Positions 57,997 through 64,000 of a stretch of DNA of 64,000 nt are shown here, piece after piece (the first letter of the stretch is position 1; every line of letters starts with the position of its first letter). The stretch comes from Posidonia oceanica. Taxonomy: Eukaryota > Streptophyta > Magnoliopsida > Alismatales > Posidoniaceae. The notes beneath the pieces are model-generated. The model saw nothing but the letters and a program-made list of their open reading frames with translations. It did no database searches and was not told the DNA's origin. A program made the translations under genes and the position numbers. The stretch lies in the NCBI GenBank assembly GCA_037176725.1, contig JAZBRS010000059.1, forward strand, positions 13,007,001-13,071,000. Reading direction: 5' to 3'.

Positions 57997-60424
57997 TGTA
58001 GTAACCCTGAAATTCGGATCGTCCATGCACGATGCCAAAGCTCGCGTGCGCCGACCGAACTTAGGTTGCTATTAGGGGTTGGACCCGAGGAGGGAAACTC
58101 TACTCGAAAGTGCTGGAAAAAGAGGAAAAAAGAAAGATAAGATAAAATCAGAGTCGCCACTGTGTCTATTAAATCGGGAGACAAGGAAAATCGGGGAAAT
58201 GCATGAAAAACCATACAAAAGATGCAATGATATGCAATACTATGACTCATGCCTAGGGTGAGGGCATTATGGTCATTGCGTGCCAAGAGAAAGGGCAAGG
58301 ACTCCTGTTACGTGCGGGGAAGGTATTAGGCACCCCCGACACGTTCGAAGAATCGGTCTTTCTTAGGCTTAATGCTCGCATATGCAGGATTTTAGCAATT
58401 GAATGTCTTGCTGTACGCCCAAGGGGCGAGAAATGCTATGCATGCCTAATGAATGCCTAAACTTGCTAGATATGTTATGATGTTACGATGCATGATCAAG
58501 GTATGCTAGAAAATTGATTAAGGTGAAATGCGACAAAGCAGTGATAAATAAAGCATGGAAAACGAGGTCTGCAAACAGGCGAGCAAAATGACCAAAGCGC
58601 AAAGCAGCAAGCAGGGTGGCTCAACCACTGTCTAAGCTGCAGGGCTAGTCACTGGCCTGAGAGGCGCCGGAGCGTGTCGCCGGTGAGATCGGCGAGGCAC
58701 TTGGTCGCCTGTCAAAACAGCTACTTGGGCTAATCGCCTGTTGGAGAGGCGCCGGAGCCTGTCGCCTGGGACAGCGGCGATAGAGGGGATAATAGCTTCG
58801 CTAGACAGTGGCCTTCACAGCCGAAAATAGGCTAGCTACATGATGCAAAATTGAAATCTAAAGGCATGAGCATATAGACGGCATGATGAGGAAGACAAGT
58901 AAACAAATAGATAGCAAAATGGAGGCCTAGGTCGCAAGATATGGCGGTCCAAAGTTGGCCGGAGGAACTGCCGGAAGTTGCAGGTGAGTCACTGGTAACG
59001 CCGGCGACAGTACTGCAAATCCTCGTTCCAAACAGTCACCTTTGAGACCAGATCTAGAACACATGGCAATGCAAAATTGAAATCTAAACATGCAATCATA
59101 CATAGCAAGCATTCATAATCACAGGCATACAAAAATAAGGCAAACGGAGGTCTGGGTCGGTCGGAGCGGCGGCCCAAAGTCCGGTCAAATGGCTGTCGAA
59201 GGCACAGGCTTGTCGCCGCATCACGTGGCGCCTAACCTGCCAGGCCTCCGGCGCCGGAGAAGATGGCCAAGATCGGCCAACTACGCTACTGAAAAATGAA
59301 AGCAACTATCTAGGAAGCATGTATGGAACGTAAGGAAGCTAGGGGAGGTGTTACTTACCTGCGGGGATGCGCGGAGCGGCCTCTTGACTTAGCTCGTTGG
59401 AGCTCACCGGCGTGGAGGTTGCTGTGGCAGAGGAGGCGACGGCGAGCATGCGGGACGGTCTGGATGAGTTCGCGGCGGCCTTGCGGTGGTGTGCCTGAAG
59501 TTTGTGGGAGTTCGGAGCTGAGGTGCGGCCTTTGGAGATGTCGGCTGGCGGCAGCAAGGACGTAGCGAGCTCATGGTTGTCACGACGGTCCGGGATGCTA
59601 GGGACGTGTTTGAAAGGCTGGGGATGCAGCTGGTGTGTGGGTGAACGTTTCTGGATGGTTGAATTGTGCTTTGGAGCAAGTGGCCAAGGAGGCGGAGAGG
59701 TCGTCGGCTGTGGAAAATGGGTTCTCTCTGGTTTGGAAGAAGATGGCCGGGGGTGTGGAATTCAGGCGCCCTGCTTAGCCACTTGGATCCTCCACGCCTA
59801 TTAGCTCTGGCAAGCTGACAGCAGCAGAGGGAGACTCAGTGAGAGGTTGTGAGAGGGCTTGGCAGGTGAAGGACGCAAGGGGCTGGCAGGACGCAAGGTT
59901 GTCGGTGGCCAGAGATGGCAGGCACACTCCGGAGTGGGTGGCCAGAGGTGGCGTGCACAGGAGCAAGTGCGGTGAGACTGGCGTGGTAGGTGAGGGAGAT
60001 GGCGTGCGCGGCGCAGAGCAGGTCGGCAAAGGGCTGGTCGTAAACGTCCAAACGAATGTGCGGCGGGAGCTTGGACGGTCTGCTGAATTACTGTCCAGTC
60101 GCCCCAGCACCTGGCGCCTGACTCAGTTGCCCCTATTCCTGGTGACAGGACTCAGTCTTCTGTGCATGTGGCGATCAGACGTGTAATCTAGTAGCTGGGC
60201 TGAAAATGGGCTTGGGCTTGGTTGGAGGTTTAGGTTGGTTTTGGAAATAGGGAATGGATTGTTTTGGGTAGGTTTGGGGTAGTTTTGGAATGGGATTTGG
60301 TTTAGGTCAAGTTGGGTCAGTTTGAGTGGAAAGGTCGGGTTTTGGGAAAAGGTTGAATCTGCTGTTTCTGAGCTCACTTTTCCAAGTTTGATCTGCCACC
60401 AGGTGTCAAAATGGGGTGTCTACA
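57997..60424 (-). repeat. 3' LTR of TE-F, 2.4 kb
   Basis: It begins TGTAGTAACCC and ends GGGGTGTCTACA, the same termini as the TE-A/B LTR, but is less than half as long and lacks the minisatellite. It has the PBS-like CAGAGTCGCCAC (58149-58160) and GTTACGTGCGGGGAAGGTATT (near 58305), plus GGCGCC-type repeats (58660-58790 and 60100-60135). Confidence 0.75.
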
Positions 60425-60497
60425 GATGCCCCTCCTTGAGCCACGGTCTCGCATACAGGTGTCAAAATGGGATGTCTACAGATGCCTCTCCCTGAGC
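60425..60497 (-). promoter_or_regulatory. Duplicated polypurine tract and LTR tip of TE-F
   Basis: The LTR start at 60424 is preceded by the tract at 60425-60441 (GCTCAAGGAGGGGCATC on the minus strand). A second LTR tip, reading TGTCAAAATGGGATGTCTACA on the plus strand, ends at 60480, and a second tract (GCTCAGGGAGAGGCATC) follows at 60481-60497. The unit is a partial tandem duplication of the U3 boundary. Confidence 0.75.
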
Positions 60498-61097
60498 GAG
60501 GTCAAGCGTAGCGAGACTGTGGCTCAAGGTTGACAAGACACCCCCTTTAACACCGATAAGGGGCCAGTTTTTATTGACGTGAGTCACTTATTTGGTGGAT
60601 GCACCAAAAATCATGACTCGTCGTCGAATGCAGATGCATGCGAACACTAGGATGCTGTGCCAATACAAAGACTAGTGCACGGTGCTAATGCAAATGTTAT
60701 GCCTACGCTAATGCTCATTGCGCTGTACTCCTCTAGGGGAAAGCGGGTGATGCATGCACGCGGAAAAGGCAGAAAATGCAATGCAATGGTCGTAGAGCAG
60801 TACTTCGGGAAAGCCAGATGACCGGGTGCGCTGAGCGGTGTACAGCTCTAGCGTGGGGGTGCCGTTTGTCAAGCTTCTACTGTAGGTGTAGGCGATGCAA
60901 GTGTTGAAAGTAAAAGGCTGAATATAAAGGTGCTGAAAGTAAAGATGCTGTGGATGTGCATGCGATGACTGGCACGTAACGCCCACGAAATGGAGTGTGG
61001 AGGTTGGTGTGATGACTACAGAGAAGTAGCAGCGCAATAAGGGTGCAGTGTTATGCAATGGAATGCAGTGAAATGCAGTGTATCAACAGTGGAACGC

Positions 61098-61515
61098 TGG
61101 GCATGCGGGACCGAGAAAACGATCCTGGGGCTGTGCACCACTGCAGGTGCCATCCAAAGCCGACAAGCTGCGAAAGTCTTGCGGGTGCCGAGGATGGTAC
61201 CTTAGGCAATACGCTAGCTAGGGGTTCAAATCTCAAGCACGCAATGTCCGTGTGATGATGAGATGCAATAGTAGGACTGACCCTATGGAGGATACAAGGA
61301 AGTTACATGATGTCATGCAATGAAATGCTAATGTTATGTAATGTATAAACAGTGGAATGCCGGGCATGCGAAACCGAGAAAACGATCCCAAGGCCGCGCA
61401 CTACCGCGAGTATCATCCAAAGCTGGCAAGCTGCAAAAGTCTTGCGGGTGCCGAGGATGATACCTTAGGCAATACGCGAGCCAAGGGTTCGAATCCTAAG
61501 TGCGCAATGTTCATG
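61098..61515. repeat. Two box-B-like units in TE-F
   Basis: Units at 61098-61250 and 61364-61515 share GCAAGCTGC(G/A)AAAGTCTTGCGG. The second has an exact GGTTCGAATCC at 61486-61496. Confidence 0.75.
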
Positions 61516-61564
61516 TGATGATGATATGCTAATGCCATGCAACAGAATGCTATTACACTACAAC

Positions 61565-61870
61565 GAAGGGGTGATAAGTTAACGGACCTATCGCCGGATA
61601 GTTAGGGAGTATCGGCCCTCTGAGGAGTTAACGGACTCATCACCGGATAGTTAGGGCTACTGGCCTGCTGAGGAGTTGACGGACTCATCACCGGATAGTT
61701 AGGGCTATCAGCCCACTGAGGAGTTGACGGAGTCATCACCGGATAGTTAGGGCTATTGGCCCGCTGAGGAGTTGACGGACTCATCACTGGATAGTTAGGA
61801 CTATCGGCCTGCTGAGGAGTTAACAGACTCATCACCAGATAGTTAGGGCTATCGGCCCGAATGGGGGTGA
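61565..61870. repeat. 48-bp tandem array, six units
   Basis: Six consecutive units of GTTGACGGACTCATCACCGG, ATAGTTAGGGCTATCGGCC and CGCTGAGGA, period 48 bp. The first has CCTATCGCCGGATAG, with a CTATC/GATAG stem. More units occur singly at 62170-62215, 62295-62345, 62468-62515 and 62533-62580. Confidence 0.9.
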
Positions 61871-62386
61871 GATGATACCAAGGGGCTGCCAGACGCACTT
61901 GGTATCAAAGGCATTGACAGGCTAGCGAATCTGTCAGGCAAGAGAGGTGGTGACAAGTGGGATGACTTGTAATCACGAATGCAACGGGAATACCATATCC
62001 GAAGGTGCGGCAGAGGTCCGTAGACGCTCCTGTAACAGTTGGGGGTGTCAGCTCGATGCAGATGGATATGGGATATCAGAGGACAGCCAAATAAAGATGC
62101 CTCTGGTATCGGTGAACGATAGCAGGGGGCAGCCGAAGTGCCCGTGGCATCAAAATGCAAGGTGGAGACAAAACTAACGAGTTTGTCAACCGAGTAGTTA
62201 GGGGTACCAGCCCGAATGCAGTGAAATGGATGTAAGGGCTCACCACACAAAGTGCAATGACGGTGGGGAATGCAATGGAGTAATGCAAATGCAGGGTGAT
62301 AAGTTGACGGACTTATCGCCGAATAGTTAGGGATATCAACCCGATGAAATGAAGGGGGGTGAAACCACAGGGCAACAAAAAACATG

Positions 62387-62414
62387 CCCCTGGTATCAGG
62401 GATGATACCAGGGG
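62387..62414. repeat. Perfect 11-bp GATACCA hairpin in TE-F
   Basis: CCCCTGGTATC, a six-base loop and its exact complement, the same stem as at 7999-8025 in TE-B. The stem is identical although the flanks have diverged. Confidence 0.85.
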
Positions 62415-64000
62415 ACAACCTAAGCGCCCGTGGCATCGAGATGCAAGGATGGATGGATGGATGGATAATAAGTTGACGGACCTATCGCCGAATAGTTAGG
62501 GATATCAGCCCAGATGTAAAGATAACAAAATGAAAGGTTGACGGACCCATCGCTGAGCAGTTAGGGCTGCTAGCCCAATGCTGGGAATGCAGAATAATGT
62601 AGAGAGAAGACAGGAAACCATCGAGGCGAGTGTGCATTGGTCTCAACGCGGGCACGTGGTGCAGTGTCACAGTGTGACAAGCAAGGGACATGTCGGTCAT
62701 CATGGACCTACCCAACGCGGTGGGCGGCAAAATTTTGAAAAGTGTGGAGCCTCTGAGCGAGACAGGCAAAAGTGCTTGTCCTTGGCTTCGATTTTCGAAA
62801 ACAGGGAGATGGGAAGATAAAAAATATTGCAGCATGCATGTTTTGGTGGCTTCGGACTCAAAAGCAGCTGTGCCAAGAGGGTGCTTCTGCATTTTCCAAC
62901 TCAGGAGACTCAACCCTCGAGCGACGCCATGCCGAGTTGTGGTCGGTGGCTCTCTTTCTCACTCTTAGTTCAGGATGAGGCTGTAGCTTTGCAGAGTATA
63001 GCCTTTGGCTGCATTTGGGTAGCAGAAGCGTTGGATGTAGCTTCATAGCTTCCGTCTCAATTCCTCGGGGACCGACTACCGCTTTTGACGCTCACGGAGT
63101 GATATTTCTTTTCCCCTCTTGAGTGACTGGAGTTGCATCTAGCCTGCCAAGGAGGTAGAGTTGCTGTCTGCATAGGGGATTGGAGCGTGCTACTGCGCTC
63201 AGAGGGTGGGGCCAGGTCCTCCTGATAAGGTATCACGTGCAGTTGACATTGCGGTGCTTGAAGTTGATAGTTGAGGGGGCCTCGATGCTCGTTCGAGTCA
63301 CTCCTCTCATGAGTGCCTTCATTCTTTAACTTCTTTCTTCATTTTTCTTTTGTGCTCAGCATGCATATCATGTTATCATATTCTTTTGCTCACATGATCT
63401 CTATTCTTTTGGATATGCATGACTTCGCCCTCTTGGGGTAGCGGTCCCGGGTGAAGCGTTGAGAGTTTGGTTGGTCGGCGTACACCTTCAGCCTCTGTAA
63501 TGCGTACGGGCAGCCTCTAGATATGTTCTGCTCTGCTTGGGTCCTCTCCATGTCTGGTGGGCTCTCTTGATTGGATGGATCTCGCTTCTGGGAGTTTTTA
63601 TCTCAGCGAGATGCTCTGTTCTGCTCTCAGTCTCACTCTGTGGCCACATGCAAGAGATGACGCTGCTCGGGTGAGACCTGCCTGAGATTGTCACTACTTG
63701 ACATCCTCCAGGCGCTGCTTGTTTGTCCGAAGTTGGGTTTCTGATTATACAAATGTTTATGGGTTTTGTATTTTTTAGGAGGGGAAAGGACAAACATGTT
63801 TTTAGGTTTTTGCATTGGTTTTGTATTTTTATGGTTTTTGGTTTAGGAAAACATAAAAAGGGAAAACCAGTGGCAAGGCGAAGAAAATATTTTTAGTGTT
63901 TTTGATTTTCTTGATTTTTTTGGTGCTTTTGTTTTCTTATAGGATGCGAGAAACGACATGCATATGCAGAAGATGATAAATGCATGCAAAGAGTGATAGA

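Larger units (their letters stand above)
60498..64000 (-). mobile_element. TE-F 3' noncoding region, runs off window
   Basis: Homologous in order to 6169-9700 of TE-B. It contains box-B-like units (61098-61515), the clearest 48-bp array (61565-61870), hairpin elements (62090-62415) and a conserved block (62576-63990) matching 8290-9620, including GCTCAGCATGCATATCATG near 63355. No open frame with a known domain is present, so any gag or pol of TE-F lies beyond 64000. Confidence 0.7.

Noticed and set aside
57585..58140. Trp/Gly-rich open frames across the TE-E/TE-F junction
   Set aside because: They cross an LTR insertion boundary and have no domain.

Overview
This window is flowering-plant nuclear DNA: a dense nest of decayed LTR retrotransposons around one apparently intact, intron-containing host gene. 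Plant origin is shown by a seven-exon cytochrome P450 of the CYP707A (abscisic acid 8'-hydroxylase) type, by Ty3/gypsy gag fragments of plant type with an Arg-tRNA-like primer binding site, and by plant-style hAT transposons. The species cannot be told from the sequence. TE-A to TE-G below are labels for this report only.

Layout. 1-646: end of a Ty3/gypsy pol gene (minus). 647-15940: TE-B (minus), with a 5.5 kb 3' LTR, a polypurine tract, about 4 kb of structured noncoding DNA, a broken gag, a PBS and a truncated 5' LTR. 15948-24550: TE-A (minus), same family, with a truncated gag, a PBS and a complete 6.0 kb 5' LTR; A and B are joined head to tail by a deletion. 24551-30949: TE-C (plus), a gag-bearing element with its own LTR family. 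30950-32226: fragment of a third LTR (TE-E'). 32227-37200: TE-G LTR tip and 3' noncoding region (minus), hit by a 2.9 kb hAT element at 33031-35928. 37201-52191: AT-rich host-like island with CYP707A (40538-42998, minus), a degenerate 2.5 kb hAT (45068-47558), simple and degenerate repeats, and a MULE-like fragment. 52192-55911: TE-D (minus), same LTR family as TE-C but inverted. 55912-57996: TE-E LTR, inserted in TE-D. 57997-64000: TE-F (minus), inserted in TE-E; its internal part runs off the window.

The only gene likely to make a working host protein is CYP707A, with open reading frame, splice sites and catalytic motifs all in place and a TATA box and CACGTG palindrome upstream. No reverse transcriptase or RNase H domain is visible; the two gag-carrying elements are followed by long noncoding regions instead of pol. 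Those 3' regions share an elaborate architecture (48-bp units, perfect hairpins, units with a pol III box-B-like motif) and are the least explained part of the window. I found no CRISPR array, rRNA, tRNA gene or bacterial-type system.
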